A DNA stretch of 64,000 nt. Source: Cyathus striatus. Its lineage: Eukaryota; Basidiomycota; Agaricomycetes; Agaricales; Nidulariaceae. Position numbers and translations under genes: made by a program. The number at the start of each line of letters is the position of its first letter. Positions within the stretch are counted from its first letter, which is position 1. Below are positions 11,768 through 24,036 of the stretch, piece after piece. The notes under the pieces are model-generated. The model worked only from the letters and a program-made list of their open reading frames with translations, did not search any database and was not told the origin of the DNA. Location of the stretch: contig JAOVFP010000006.1 in NCBI GenBank assembly GCA_025738555.1, positions 62,001-126,000 of the forward strand. The letters run 5' to 3'.

Positions 11768-13656
11768 ATGGCTACACATGATGCACTATCTATTCCTATT
11801 GCAGCTCATTCTCTTTTACTACCCCCTGCAAGCCTGCCTGTCCTCACATTCCTTCAGTACCCACTGCTGAGTGTCCACACCAATGGTTCATTCCAGAAAA
11901 TATGCTCATCTAACCTTCTCAGCAATGAACCCCCTAACACCAATGACCTAGAATCAATCTGTCAAATTCCAGTCCCTACTCCAAGTTACAAAGTATTAAA
12001 TGGCTTGAAAACAGTATATGCATGCATGGAACAGAAGGCTGTATCAGTTAGGGTGGCAGACAATGTCCATGGAGTTGTGTACCTACCAATTTGGGTGATC
12101 ACATTCTGGCTGGAGGTTGTCAACATTCACCTTACCTATCGAGAGCCATGGAATGATGCTGTGAAGTTTTTGAACACTCATATGCATGAAGGGAATCCAA
12201 GTTATTTGGTGCAAAGCATTTACGTCAAACTTAAAACCTTACCTTGGAGTGGTGGCATCAGAGGGTTCACCTACCCTGAGCCAGTTGTTCACCTCACCAC
12301 ATATGCCAGCCAGACATGGTTTACAGATGGACATGAAGACCAGATGGTTGACCTCTTCAGATGAGTGCTCAGGCACAACTGCCCTTCAGAACATATCAGG
12401 CTAGAAAACACATTGTTTACTTTCACTTTGCTGAAAGCATATAGAGATTGAAAGGCATACCTTAATAAGCAAGAACATTGATACCTGCAGAGTATTGGGC
12501 AAAAGCTGGTGCAGGGCATGTTAGGATCTTTGGGGTTCATAGCAAATGTGAATAAGACCCACTGGATTTCAATTGTCATAGACTTCACATTGAATAAATT
12601 CTTTGTTGGTGATTCCATGGGTGGTGTTATGATAAAGTTCTGGTTGGGACGTTTATCGTACAAGTCTGATAGTCATGTGATTTACGAGTTCAAAGAACAG
12701 ATTAATCAGTATCGAGTTCAAGTCTCTATTCATGAGCTCTTAAGTTGATTAGACTTAAGTATGAGCAAAGTGAATAAATCAAAGTAGAGCTAGTTTGATT
12801 TAAGCTGAAGCTTGAGCTCTACAGCCCAAGTTACTACTGTTTAAATACTAACAAGTTCATACTAATAATAAGTAAGAATGTAACTAAATAAGTCAAGGTG
12901 CTGTGCATTGACTGTGCATTACTGCAGTGCAGTAAGAAGAAAGAAAGGTAGACTAAGTAAGGTAAGATGACTCAAGATGAGTCAGAAGAGAGTGACAGCC
13001 ATGTAGGTAAGAAGTCATATGTTTGGTATCAAAGATGATACCAAACAAATCAATGAAATGTAAAGAAAACATATGTAAATAGAAGAAAGTAAAGAAAATT
13101 GTAACAGGTGGTGAAGTTGAGGAATTCGATGCTGAGCTACTGGCTGCCCTAAAATGGTGGACACATCAGCATACAGGTTCACAGTTCCTTGATGGCAAGC
13201 TGAGGATTACGAGACAAGAAGACCAACACTCATGTGGACTTCTCACTGTGAATGCACTGGCACACCACTATCTTCCAGAGCAGTACCCTCTCATTGAGAT
13301 GAGGAAAGTGGATGCAGGTCATCTTAGAATGCTACATGATGTCATAGAGCAGTACTTGGACAGTGTAAGTACTTAACAGCTTCATTATAATATTAAGGAC
13401 TTACTCCTACAGCTTCTCATTTACTGTTGATGGAACTTCTTCATCAGCAGCTGATGCATCAGAGGGTGCCTCAATGCTGACAGACAGTGAAGACAATGAT
13501 GCCACATCTGTATGGACCAAGTCAAGCACCAGTTCCAGGGGAATACACTCCTGGAACCCTAGCTCATCATTTGCAGAAAGTGTTCCCCCCTCATTACCCT
13601 TGTCCTCGGACCAGTCCCAGTCATCTCACGATGAAGAAGAGTTGGATGTGAAGTGA
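11768..13656 (+). pseudogene. Ulp1-type cysteine protease (C48) gene split by a solo LTR
   Basis: The N-terminal part (ATG at 11768, open to 12361) has no named domain but leads into a C48 peptidase core. THWISIVID (around 12560) supplies the catalytic His, and FFVGDSMGG follows with the acidic residue. After the LTR, QEDQHSCGLLTVNAL (around 13210-13255) supplies the Q..D..SCG segment with the catalytic Cys. Excising the LTR and one GGTGG duplication restores the frame exactly (SMGG to EVEEFDAELL). An intron-like GTAAGT at about 13369 precedes an acidic Ser-rich tail ending at 13656. The frame breaks between 12363 and 12509 and no smooth intron joins it, so it was probably damaged before or besides the insertion. 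Ulp1 domains remove SUMO-like tags. In fungal and plant genomes they are also common cargo of DNA transposons, which fits this neighbourhood. Confidence 0.8.
12625..13106. mobile_element. Solo LTR, copy 2 (5-bp target duplication GGTGG)
   Basis: This 482-bp unit begins TGTTATGATAAAG and ends TTGTAACA, and is collinear with the copy at 7268-7750. Identical GGTGG duplications lie at 12620-12624 and 13107-13111. It is inserted in the protease gene between its catalytic His/Asp and Cys segments. Both copies have the same orientation in the window. Confidence 0.9.
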
Positions 13657-13719
13657 TCAAACATGAAGCATGCACTTTCCCCTGTATGTGTCACTCCCAC
13701 ACATGTCTCAACTGACTAT

Positions 13720-13890
13720 CAACTGACTCTCATATAAGTATCGATAGTCTCACCTGACTCTCATTTGACTCTCAACTGAGTCTCAAGAGTCAACTGAGAG
13801 TCTCATTAGAGTCAGTTGAGAGTCAGTTGTGACCTGAAATTAGTATTGGGCTTAGCTTGGATTCTTACCTGACTCTTACCTGACTCTCAC
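13720..13890. repeat. TGACTCTCAACTGAC-type short repeats
   Basis: Many variants of TGACTCTCAACTGA and its complement occur here, both direct and inverted, for example GACTCTCAACTGAG followed by CAACTGAGAGTCTC. The same word family returns at 15300-15590, so it flanks the palindrome region on both sides. Confidence 0.7.
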
Positions 13891-13891
13891 C

Positions 13892-14380
13892 ACTTGTGTG
13901 ACATGTCTATTCAACATGTCACACAAGTCACGCTTTTCCAACATGTTACAAGTCACACTTTTCCCAGCATGTCACGCTTTTGGGAAAAGTGTGACTTGTG
14001 TGATACAACTCCATGTGTGACATGTTGGGAAATGTTGGGAAAAGCGTGACATATTGGAAAATGTTGGAAAAGTGTGACATGTGTGACAAGCGTGGGAAAA
14101 ATGTGACATGTTGGAAAACTGTCACATATCATAACCATCACACTTGCCACACTTTTTCCAACATGTCACACTTTTCCCACGCTTGTCACACATGTCACAC
14201 TTTTCCAACATTTTTCAATATGTCACACTTTTCCCAACATTTTCCAACATGTCACACATGGAGTTGTATCACACAAGTCACACTTTTCCCAAAAGCGTGA
14301 CATGCTGGGAAAAGTGTGACTTGTAACATGTTGGAAAAGCGTGACTTGTGTGACATGTTGAATAGACATGTCACACAAGT
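13892..14380. repeat. 489-bp near-perfect palindrome
   Basis: The left edge ACTTGTGTGACATGTCTATT is the inverse complement of the right edge ending at 14380. Complementarity continues inward with few mismatches to a short centre at about 14120-14150. Each arm is about 230 bp and is itself made of short words such as GTGTGACATGTTGG and AAAAGCGTGAC. A transcript would fold into one long hairpin. No coding content was found. Confidence 0.85.
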
Positions 14381-14389
14381 CACTATGTG

Positions 14390-14935
14390 TGTAGAGCAGG
14401 CAAAATGCCTGCAATGCGATTCAGGAATTATCCGACACATCAAGATGTTCCAAATCATATTACGTAATCGCGCATCACGCATCATTGACGTGTTCATACG
14501 CATTCCGCTCGCGCTCTTTGTTCCATCTCCTTCCCGCCCATTTGTTTCAATCTTTCCTCAAATTATACACCTTCATACACCGTTCTGACCATACCTATCC
14601 CCTGCGACACTCCGAGTTCTCAAAATAGCCTGACATTGGCACCGACACCAGACCCTGATGTTTGGAAAACTTGTCTCCTCGCAAACTTAACACATTGGAC
14701 TATCTTACTGAGTTTCCTATTTATTTCTAATGTTTCACACTTTTCCTTTTACATCCTCCACCTGATATAATTACTTTTACTTATTTTAGATTTATTGGTT
14801 TTTCCAGTATATAAATCCCTGTAGTTATTCTACAGAAATCTAATTAATTTTCCTTCACCTTAGAACACCCCAGATCAGACGGACGTCTCGATCGACTCGT
14901 TTATTATTCTTTGTCTAGGTACACCCAACTGACTT
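14390..14935. other. Unique spacer between repeat blocks, no gene seen
   Basis: Base composition changes here to a more even mix with CpG-containing words (for example CGCATCACGCATCATTGACG). The part from 14680 to 14860 is T-rich. No coding region, tRNA or element end could be identified. It sits inside the block framed by the TGACTCTCAACTGA repeats. Confidence 0.4.
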
Positions 14936-14939
14936 ACCA

Positions 14940-15245
14940 CCTTTTCAATGTGATATACTGGAAAATGTGTGACATGTGTGACAAGCGTGACAATACTTGA
15001 AAAGTGTGATAAGTGTGATGGCTATGATACTGTGACAGCATGTCACACATGTCACACTTTTTTTCTGATATATCACGCTTTTTGAACATAGTCTAGGTAA
15101 GTGTGATGACTGTGCACACTTGTCCTAGTGTGTCATTCAGAATGTCCACTTTTTTCAACATGTCACACATGTCACACATTGTGACATGTGTAATGACTGT
15201 GGGAAACTATAGTCTAGGTAAGTGTTATAACTGTGGGAAAATATA
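14940..15245. repeat. Diverged copies of the palindrome words
   Basis: The words GTGTGACATGTGTGACAAGCG, GACAGCATGTCACACATGTC and CATAGTCTAGGTAAGTGT recur in both orientations, continuing the vocabulary of the palindrome at 13892-14380 in more decayed form. Confidence 0.6.
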
Positions 15246-15299
15246 GTGATCAGGTGGAATCTATATGGAGTCTATTTTACACCAATAACTCATACAAAT

Positions 15300-15595
15300 T
15301 TAATTGATAGTCAGATGATAGTCAGGTGAAATTGTATCAATCAACTCTCAGATTACTATCTGATACCAGATTGAATAAGAGTAAGCTAATAGTAAGGTGA
15401 CAGTAAAGTGAGACTAGCAATTACTCTATTTTGTATGTAATTATAATCTGACTATCAACTGACTCTCACCTGACTCTCAAAACTCTCACCTGAGTCTCAC
15501 CTGAGTCTCAACTAAGTCTCATCTTACTATCAATTTACTCTCTGATACTATCAACTGACTCTCAACTGACTCTCTGATAGTCAGTTGAAACATGT
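15300..15595. repeat. Second block of TGACTCTCAACTGAC-type repeats
   Basis: Repeated variants of TATCAACTGACTCTCACC, CTGAGTCTCA and GATAGTCAGTTGA occur in both orientations. They match the block at 13720-13890. The two blocks bracket the palindrome region, as if they belong to one composite element of about 1.9 kb. Confidence 0.6.
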
Positions 15596-15644
15596 GGCTC
15601 ATTGACAAGTTCTCACTTTCCCCCAATAATGAAACCAGCAGTGC

Positions 15645-18600
15645 ACTGAAGAGAAAATGCCTGCATATGGTATCAGCAATCTCCAATGCAATCAAATGAG
15701 GTGTAGAGAGTGCACCTACTGGACTGATGAAATACTTTAAAAAATGTACCCCAGAGGAAAGCCAAGCACAAATTGAGCATGAACAACCAAAGCTTCAAGG
15801 AGAACATGAGGAAGAGGCAGAGATTAAGCAGGCAAGGGAGGTGAAACAGACAAATAGAAGGCACATGCTTGAATGAGAATGCCAAAAGAAGTTCAGAGGA
15901 AATGTTTGGGCAGCAGAAATAGAGCAGGGTGTGCATTCTCCTGGGGGTAGCAAGAAAGTAAGCAGCATAATGATTCTGTAATGTTCTAAACTCACTTCTA
16001 ATTGCTAGCAAAAATTTGAGGTTGATTTATATGGGTTGAAGGACTCAGGCAGTACATTGAAGTGTGCATGAATTTCTGAGCTATCATGGCCTGAGTGCAA
16101 AACCAAGGAGCAGCTGCACATAAAGTCCAAGAAATCTGTTGGATGGAAGCACACAAAGGAATACATGTTGGCTAAGTATACCAACTGGCATACTCCATTC
16201 CTATGGGCACATATAGTCCATGCAGCCAAGTCACCTAGAGTTGGGTATAAAATGAGTGCTACAGTAATTGTTAAAGAGTTGCAGAGAATGGATAACGAAG
16301 CTTTTGGGGGTTTGAATAGGAATACAGTAGAGGGATGGATTGATCAAAGCAAATGTCCATGTTGGTCAGTGAATGCTCTATATCTCACAGAGAAGGGTAA
16401 CCATCAAGGCCATTCTAACAGAGGATGATGCAGGGCACTGGTGAGAACATTTTAAATTAGAAACAGTGAAAAGTTATACTAATGTAATTTACTCACAAGG
16501 CCACCTATCCAGAGGTTGTACAAGCAATCACAGCTCAGCTGACAGTGCTTTGAGATGCATCAGCCCCAATTACCATTATAACTGCACATGCCATCATGGT
16601 GGGCATTATAATGTGTATGGCTCCAGAAATCTTCAATGCAAGGGCAGTTGACAGGTCACAGTTTCAATGCTCTGATAATTATGTTCATAAATGGCTACAT
16701 GGCACATTATGCTGGTCACAGCAAAGGGCTACATGTGCCACACAAAAGCTCCCCAAAGATTGGGAGGGCATTTGTGAGCATGCATTCTTCCATATGGCAT
16801 ACTCAGTGTGGCAAGAAGATATACCTAGTGAACTCATTGTTAATTTGGATCAAACTCAAGTGATTTTTGCTCAGGGAGCAAAACTTACATGGGAAAAGAC
16901 TGGGGTATCACAAGTTTCTCTTGTTGGTCAAGATGAAAAGCAGGCCTTTACAGTCATTTGTCCTCTTTCAAACAGCAGGATACTATCACCTTTTCAATCA
17001 ATCTATCAAGGGTATGGACTGAGATCCTGTCCAGCAGAAACATCAGAGCACTATGACAAAGCAAAAGAAGCAGGTTTTCAGTTTGAGGCTTTGCATTCAA
17101 AGATATACTGGTCCAATCAAAAGACAATGAAGCAGCTTGTGAATGATATCATCAAGCCATATTTTGATGAGCAACAGCAGAAGCTAGGGCTGGCAATGAA
17201 CCATAAGTGCATATGGCAGATTGACGTCTGGTCAGTGCATCACTCACTAGAGTTCAGAATGTGGATGAGGGAAACTCACCCTGATATCATTCTTAACTAT
17301 GTCCCTGAAACTGCACTCCGGTCTTTCAAGCCTGTGATGTTGGCTTTCAACATGTCTTCAAGCATTCATTAAAATGTTCCTATCACAAAGACATAGTGAG
17401 CAAGGTTATGGAGAAGTTGAATGCAGAGGAAAATGTATGGCTGGATAGTAGAATCAAGGTAATGAGGAATTGGAGTGTTCATTGGTTATGGAATGCATTT
17501 GTATCCCTGAATCAGCCAGAGTTGATCCGTGAAGTGAGTTCTATAACAGCCTACAGGGATAGAAATGTTAGCTGACTCCATCATAGGCATTTTCGATGTG
17601 TAAGATGAAAAACTGGTCCTTATTGTTTGCATCACTGATTAGCATTGAGGTGCATAATGCTATCTGCAATCTCAAGAAGACAGACCCCAAATTTCATGAA
17701 TAGGGCTGCCAACTGTAACCATACAAAACAGTTATGGCTTGTATGGTACAGTATATATTGCCATACCATATGAGTGAAATAAATTGTTCATATGGTACAG
17801 GTATGGGACAGTTTTCACCCATAATTAACCGTACTGTATAACCATTTATGGCCATATATATGGCTTATTCAAGTGGCCTTGATGACATACCAAGAAGCCT
17901 GGTGTGTATCATCTTTTCATTCATTTTTACTTGTACTCTTATGCTAATTACCACTGAAATTGGTGTTTAGAAACAACTTGATGGAAATGCCTTTGGTTAT
18001 AGTCAACTGTATGAACACATACTGTCGCTTAAGAAGCCTAATAGTGTATATGATCAAACATGTACAGGTAATATATTACTGTTAGTATATTTCACACTGT
18101 TTCCTCTATATAATGCACCTTGATGCTTTCGCCTTTGGACCAGATAAATTCAATGCTCATCCGTCATATACTTGGCACACACTTGAAGTACTTAAATATG
18201 TATACATGATGCAAAAATACAGTAACATGGCACCTTTCTGCTCCGACTTTTCTCCATTCATTATTCAATTTTAGGTACTTCATATCTCTTCGAGCTGAAA
18301 TAGCATTTTTAATAAAATAACTTAAGGTGCATTTAATGATAGCACATCATATGTGACAAAATATAAGAGAGTAAGGCTGAAGAAAGTTTGAAGGTGGATT
18401 GAATGTGTTGCAGGATTGCTCCAAAACACCTTGACAAGGCGTGGGAAAGCATGAGAAATACTGTCAGCAAAACATTCCGTGAAAAAACATAGCTTCTAGT
18501 CGATTTAATATTATGTTGCTATTATAACATTTAGGATCATTTAATTATACATGAGAACAAAATTGTACAATGAGAATGTGGAAAATGGAAGAAAAACCGT

Positions 18601-19420
18601 AGACTACAGCACCCCTTCCCTATGGCAATTAATTTCCCATTCGGAGCAGCATAGTTGTGCAAGTCTCAAGCCAAAGATGATTCACAGCCTTATGATTGTA
18701 AAACATTACAGCAAGCTTCAGAGGGTCTGGGTGGCCACTGGCTCAAGGTAGTTTATGTATAACTAAAACTTATTCTACTTATGCATTATGTATATTGTAT
18801 ATTTCATGCATATTATACCTGTTGAGTGGAAATTTCAGATCTTACAAAAATAATTCAGTATCTATCATAACCATAAACTGTAAATGACCATATTTGTACC
18901 TGTACTGTACCATAGAAGGTTCAAAAAATGTCTGTATGGTATGGTTATGGCTACAACCTGTACCATAGATGGTTTACTTTATATGGCTGTAAACCGTTAT
19001 GGTATGGTTAGCAGCCCTATTCATGAAGAACTCCTCAACGTCTAGTCTGCAATTCCTGCTGAAGTCCCAGACCTGAATACCAGTGCCAACATAGTAGTTT
19101 CTGAGGACACATACACCAATCTTGATGTGTTGGAGGCAGCCTTTGATGATGAAAATGATTTGCCTTGCAGTGTGCTTATTGATGATGTATTAGGTATGCC
19201 ACAACCTAAAGCGATTCACAGAACAGAGGAGGGTGACCTCTACTCTGGCACACAAGCAGAGGGGATAGATGCAATGGTAGTGGCAGTTGATGAGGGGCTG
19301 GGGACAACAGAGCAGGTGGGAGTAGAAGAGTATGGGCCTGGGAAACAGAAGAGGAAGCCAAATGGGCTGTACTGTGACTTCTGGCGTCACAATGATGAGG
19401 ATGGTTCTGACATTGATTAG
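15645..19420 (+). pseudogene. Second pogo/CENP-B-like DDE transposase, broken by a hAT element
   Basis: Pieces appear in order on the plus strand. The first is an N-terminal segment with LMKYFKKCTPEES (15720-15770). A helix-turn-helix region follows at 16165-16425 (GYKMSATVIVKELQ, GLNRNTVEGW). The DDE core is at 16600-17370: CSDNYVHKWLHGTL, the first catalytic Asp in IVNLDQTQV, then the second in WQIDVWSVHHS. A frameshift near 17350 leads to FKHSLKCSYHKDIVSKV and WSVHWLWNAFVSLNQPELI. After the 1.3-kb hAT insertion an acidic C-terminus ends at 19420. An in-frame TGA near 15875 (between HMLE and ECQKKF) and further stops show decay. The hAT insertion joins cleanly (DPKFHE to ELLNV) when it and one 8-bp duplication are removed. 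Confidence 0.85.
17701..19019. mobile_element. Non-autonomous hAT-type element (8-bp duplication TTCATGAA)
   Basis: This 1319-bp element has TIRs TAGGGCTGCCAAC (left) and the complement of TAGGGCTGCTAACC (right). Identical 8-bp duplications TTCATGAA lie at 17693-17700 and 19020-19027. The ends are dense in ATGGTATGG / CCATACCAT words, typical of hAT subterminal binding sites. No transposase was found inside. A small plus ORF at 18551-18751 matches nothing known. Target-site length and terminal sequence place it in hAT. It lies inside the second pogo-like transposase. Confidence 0.85.
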
Positions 19421-19601
19421 CTCTTTATAAATACAATATAATTACTTGTAATGTATCATAGACACAATTTTTGCACCTTTAAAGCCCAAAAATTGTACTT
19501 TCCATGAACCAGTGAACCATTCGGCATTTTCACTTTTCATGTGTGACAGGTCCAGATTTTCGGCATATGAGAAAGGTGCATGACGCATGACTGCCAAATT
19601 G

Positions 19602-21578
19602 ATTCCCACTACCTTTTTAGGTAGTAGGGTTTATGTGGGTCGTTGGAAAACACACTTTGCAGGCCGATTGCTTGGCATTGCTTCGGATCAGAATCTGCTT
19701 TGTATGGTTAAAAATTTACCTTTATTTGCACCCAGCTGAACATTGGCTTATATGTTGTGCTGCTTTCATCAACTATCCTGTTTGGCGAGTACTCATATGG
19801 TGCTCTGTTAAGTTCCTGTACCATGTCCCAAGATCCTCGCTGTTTATAACCACCTGGACATCACCTATCGGTCAGTAGATATTTTAGTGCCTGCACTGCA
19901 TTCCAAGATCCTCCCAAGTCCCGAGGCTATATCTCTGCTGAGCGCATTTCATGTTCCTCCAAATTCATCCAGTTCCACTTTTCCTGTGGAATCTCAACTA
20001 CTTCCAAATTGTGTTCCAGTTTCCATGGCCTCTTCACCCTCTTTTTACATTTTGTTGCATTACTCCTCATGTCCAATGATACTGGAGTGCCTTGTCACCA
20101 TGTGTTGCTTTATCTACTTTTTCCCTTGGGGTGTAAAGTGGTTTTTAGATTTGAGTATGGATTGGAGAGAGGCAATTGGAGATAAGCCTATGTTCAATGG
20201 GGGATTCCATAGGGATGGCATATGCCCTCCCCCTTCCCTTACCCTCTCCATGCCACCAACACACCACACAGGCAAAATTTGACATAGGCCATGCAACACT
20301 GCTCAAGTATGTTCCTCTTTTCCTCCTCCCTCCTCCCCAACCTAACCCTACCCTACAGGGAACATGCAGAAGCCCTCTCAGCATCCCAAGCTCTCACCTG
20401 ATCCCACAAATTCAGAGGATTGTTCAGCATCCTCTTCTGCTCCAGCAAATCTAGCTTGAAGCCCACCTATACATACAGGACCAGTTCCAACTTGTGCAGA
20501 ATCTACTGAGCATAACCTGGGCACCCCTGGAACCTTCCTTAAATTTGATATCGACCCATTGGCAATTGCAATCTACCAACATATTATCTCCCTCCTCTAA
20601 TTCTTATCCATGCCACAGACATTGTGTGTTTGTATTCTTCAAATCTGGAATGGTATCTGTCGGCAGGGCTTGTCCGTCTCATTAGGATTATGAGTTTGTT
20701 GTTTGTGGCACCCCCCCTTGCCTTCATCAATATCCTGATATCCTTTGGGCATTTGGATAGAACTGGCATGGGGCTTGTAGTTTCAGGAATGAGCATAGAT
20801 AACGAGTTTGTAATTCAAGATTTGAAAGTGAGGTTTCATGTTAATCATAGGTTTGTTTTCCTCTATCTATTTCATGGTGCAAAACTAACATGTACTTCCA
20901 GTTGTCACTCAAACATGTTATACATCTTCATTTTCTCAACATTTTCCCTTCACCTACACACAATAGCATTAGGAGAGAAATTAACAATCTCCTATGTCTC
21001 TCCTTTAACCACCTCACCTGAATGTGCCTCACTCCTCCAATTGTGATGCATCCCCCATGCACCTCACCTTCTGCACATCTGTCAGTAGAGCATGTCTATG
21101 ACCACTCTCCCCCTCTCTTTCTTGTAGTACTCGCCCTCACCATTGTCAGCATCCTGCCACCACACACACTTCTTTCGGTGAGAGGTCAGGAGTTTGGAAA
21201 CACCAAACAGCTCTCCTGACAAAGCAGCTGCAGGCTCCAGTGCAGTGGGCTTACTTGGATGTTGGTGGTTATAGTGTGGCTAGTGGTGCTGAAATTTGGG
21301 CTAGTTCTGGTGCATTGGAAATGGATCATAGGAAGCATTTCTGGGGTAATGTCCCATGCCTGGATTTGTTGTTGGTCTTCAACCTTCTTTGGTAATGCTG
21401 ATATGACTACTATTGCTACCAGAGTGCAATAACATATATTTGTGAAGCATACAACATATTATGTTACACCACCATTCTATGATTCTAATAACTACAATCA
21501 AGTAAATAATAGACAAGTCTATGCACCACACGAGCAGGTTAGGTAGTGGGCCCTGCCACTTGCCGGCCTTACATACTT
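19602..21578 (+). mobile_element. Helentron-like non-autonomous element, copy B
   Basis: Left hairpin: CCCACTACC (19605-19613) ttttta GGTAGTAGGG. Right end: GGTAGTGGG (21542-21550), then CCCTGCCACTTGCC with GGCC repeats forming a short stem, then CTTAC. The first 150 bp are closely similar to the start of copy C, including the phrase GCAGGCCGATTGCTTGGCAT (GCAGGCCGATCGCTCGGCAT in C). The interior (19.8-21.4 kb) holds short open stretches without a recognised domain. Copy C begins immediately downstream in the same orientation. Confidence 0.55.
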
Positions 21579-23170
21579 ATTCCCACTACCTTTTTAGGTA
21601 GTAGGGTTTATGTAGGTCATTGGAAAACGCTCTTTGCAGGCCGATCGCTCGGCATTGCTTCGGATCAGACCTTGCCTAGTATGGGTAAAAGTTTATTGTT
21701 GTTTGTACCCTGCTTGAATGTTGGGTGTTAGCTTGTTGTGTTTGCACAATCCTCTATATATCCATGTATTCCATATAATGGTCACATATTCTATTGATTC
21801 ATTCCATCATTGTGTTTTTGGTGATCTGTTTATTTACAAGTACATTGTTTCTAGGTGTCATATATTGCTAACACTTTTTTCTTGCATGATTGAACTTACA
21901 AGTGGTGCAAGTGAAAATAAGTTCAACTCCATGTTTCAGTTATATTTCATGAGGTTACTATTCATCTGTTAGTAAGAATTTCTATGGTATACAAATTCTA
22001 CTAGTGCTTCAGACAATCGTTATTACCATGTACTGACTTTTAACACACAGTAATATTTCATTTTCGATGTGCCTTAAAATTTATAGGAGAAGAATTATAA
22101 ACAGGAATGGGTGAACCAATGAGTATTAGCTGTTTGGACTTAGTTTGGACTCGATGTTTCATAATACTGTGTATTGTACATTATGCATATAACCATAGTT
22201 GCAATATATACTACTATTTAGTACATCTTTCAGTTAAGCTTGGAATGAAATCATCAATGCATTACAAAGGCATATGAATGTTATGCTTTGTCTCTAAAAT
22301 TAGTATGCACTCATAAGTTTTTGCTAATATTTCTCCATTATCAATGCAACTAGTATACTTAGTACACACCGCATCACATACGCTCGTAGGCTGTGATTAC
22401 TGATATACTAATTCATTGTAAGGGGATGTGTAGACATAATTTAGACATAACTATTCTATAATCAAATTACTACCATATAATAGTATATGTGGTGTCACCA
22501 AATTTTGTAGTTCTTACCCCAGTTCATAAGTCGACATAATACTTTGCTGCTTAGTACAGTAAAGCATGAGATTCTGGCAACCGATTACAGACCATTTCCA
22601 TGCGTGGCCACAGCCACTTCCCATGGAGTGATGGGATAGGTTACTTTCACAGATTTCTTGGAAGGCGCCCCCCTGAGTAAAATGCTCCCCAATTCGTCGA
22701 TCAGAGACCAGTTTCATGATGTTGCTGCTATCACAAAATATGATGTAACTAGTTTATAGGGAACATGCTACATTCATTATTAATACTCATTCTTCTTTTC
22801 TTTCCCTAATAACGTTTCACTGACCCTTTCCTTAATGTCTCCAAAAAATCTACAACTAACATATTGTTTCTACTTCTTGTCTAATTCTAACCTTATAAAT
22901 AAAAATGGACCCTTGTATTATTTAGTCTTGTAAAATATATATGATGGCTTCTTCATCATATCTACACACTTAACATGGTTTCTGTTACTCCTAATATCTT
23001 GCCAGTAATTCTTATGGACTTCAGTCCATCGACCAGTCCTTGAAAAAATCAAGTACTGCACACAAGACCAGTGAAAGTCCACTAAAGTATGCCACCATAC
23101 ATGTGTTTCAGTGTGTTTATGACACAGCGACAGGGGAAGGTAGTGGGCCCTGCCACTTGCCGGCCTTATT
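21579..23170 (+). mobile_element. Helentron-like non-autonomous element, copy C
   Basis: Left hairpin: CCCACTACC (21582-21590) ttttta GGTAGTAGGG. Right end: GGTAGTGGG (23139-23147), CCCTGCCACTTGCC, GGCC, CTTATT (to 23170). It abuts copy B head to tail. The right 30 bp of B and C are identical up to CTTA. The interior is A/T-rich with no recognised gene. Confidence 0.55.
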
Positions 23171-24036
23171 ATCTTATTATTTGTTTAGTACAGTATCTTG
23201 ACTAAGTAATGTTTGTAGTTGTTGTATATAACCATGTTTTTTATACAGCTCACACATAATCACAATGATTTGAGTGGTACTTACCTTAGCCTTTAGCGCT
23301 GGCCATCAAATGATCAGACTTGCATGCACCACAGGCACGTGCACATGAAGGTCATGTGCAACTAATGGCCTAACTTTCATCCACCTTCCTCCTCATGGTT
23401 TTTGGACTAATCTAGTATATCCTCCGTGATGCATGCTGTCTATCATATCGTACATTCCCGACAGATGTGAACTTCCTATCGCCTACATAGGAGAGCAGTG
23501 AACTTGCTGGACATGAGGCCAAAGGTCCAGCAGGGTCCAGTGGATGGCTGTGGAACTGCACTCCTCAATTTTGGACACAATGACGGGCAGGTCTTAGATC
23601 TTATCCACACATAATCTGTCTCCATTGGAAATCTTCCTCTTATTGGTTCTAGCTCAAGTGTCAAGTCATATGGATGTAGTTCATAGGACATAGAGAATCC
23701 ATCTACATTTTTAGAATTACTGACGTATTTCACAGCTGAGAAGATACAATCTATTTGCAATTGGCGAGAATTCAGGCTTAAATGTCAGGATGGAGCCATG
23801 TGTAACCAGCACTATGGTTGATAGGGTTAACATACGTGCTCTTGGTTCCACTGTAAGATGTTCCTTGTGGTGAGAAAATGCTCCAGTAAGCTTGTGCTTA
23901 TGACTTGAAACAGATCGTTCGCCTGCTTCCAGATCGTCTGGTCCTTATCTGTCTCTCCACATGTGGACCATTTGCCTTTTATATGAGAGGTTGCTCCCAA
24001 GAAGAATCAGGCACTTGTGCTTCTCCCCTCCTCCAG
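23171..24036. other. Spacer upstream of the transporter gene
   Basis: No supported gene was found. A 94-codon minus frame at 23760-23476 has no recognisable motif. The last few hundred bases include the presumed promoter and 5' leader of the oligopeptide transporter, with CT-rich tracts (TTCTCCCCTCCTCC) just before its ATG, as is usual in basidiomycetes. Confidence 0.4.

Noticed and set aside
14620..14660. Retrotransposon primer-binding-site-like phrase ATTGGCACCGACACCAGACC
   Set aside because: No adjacent LTR end or gag/pol sequence was found.
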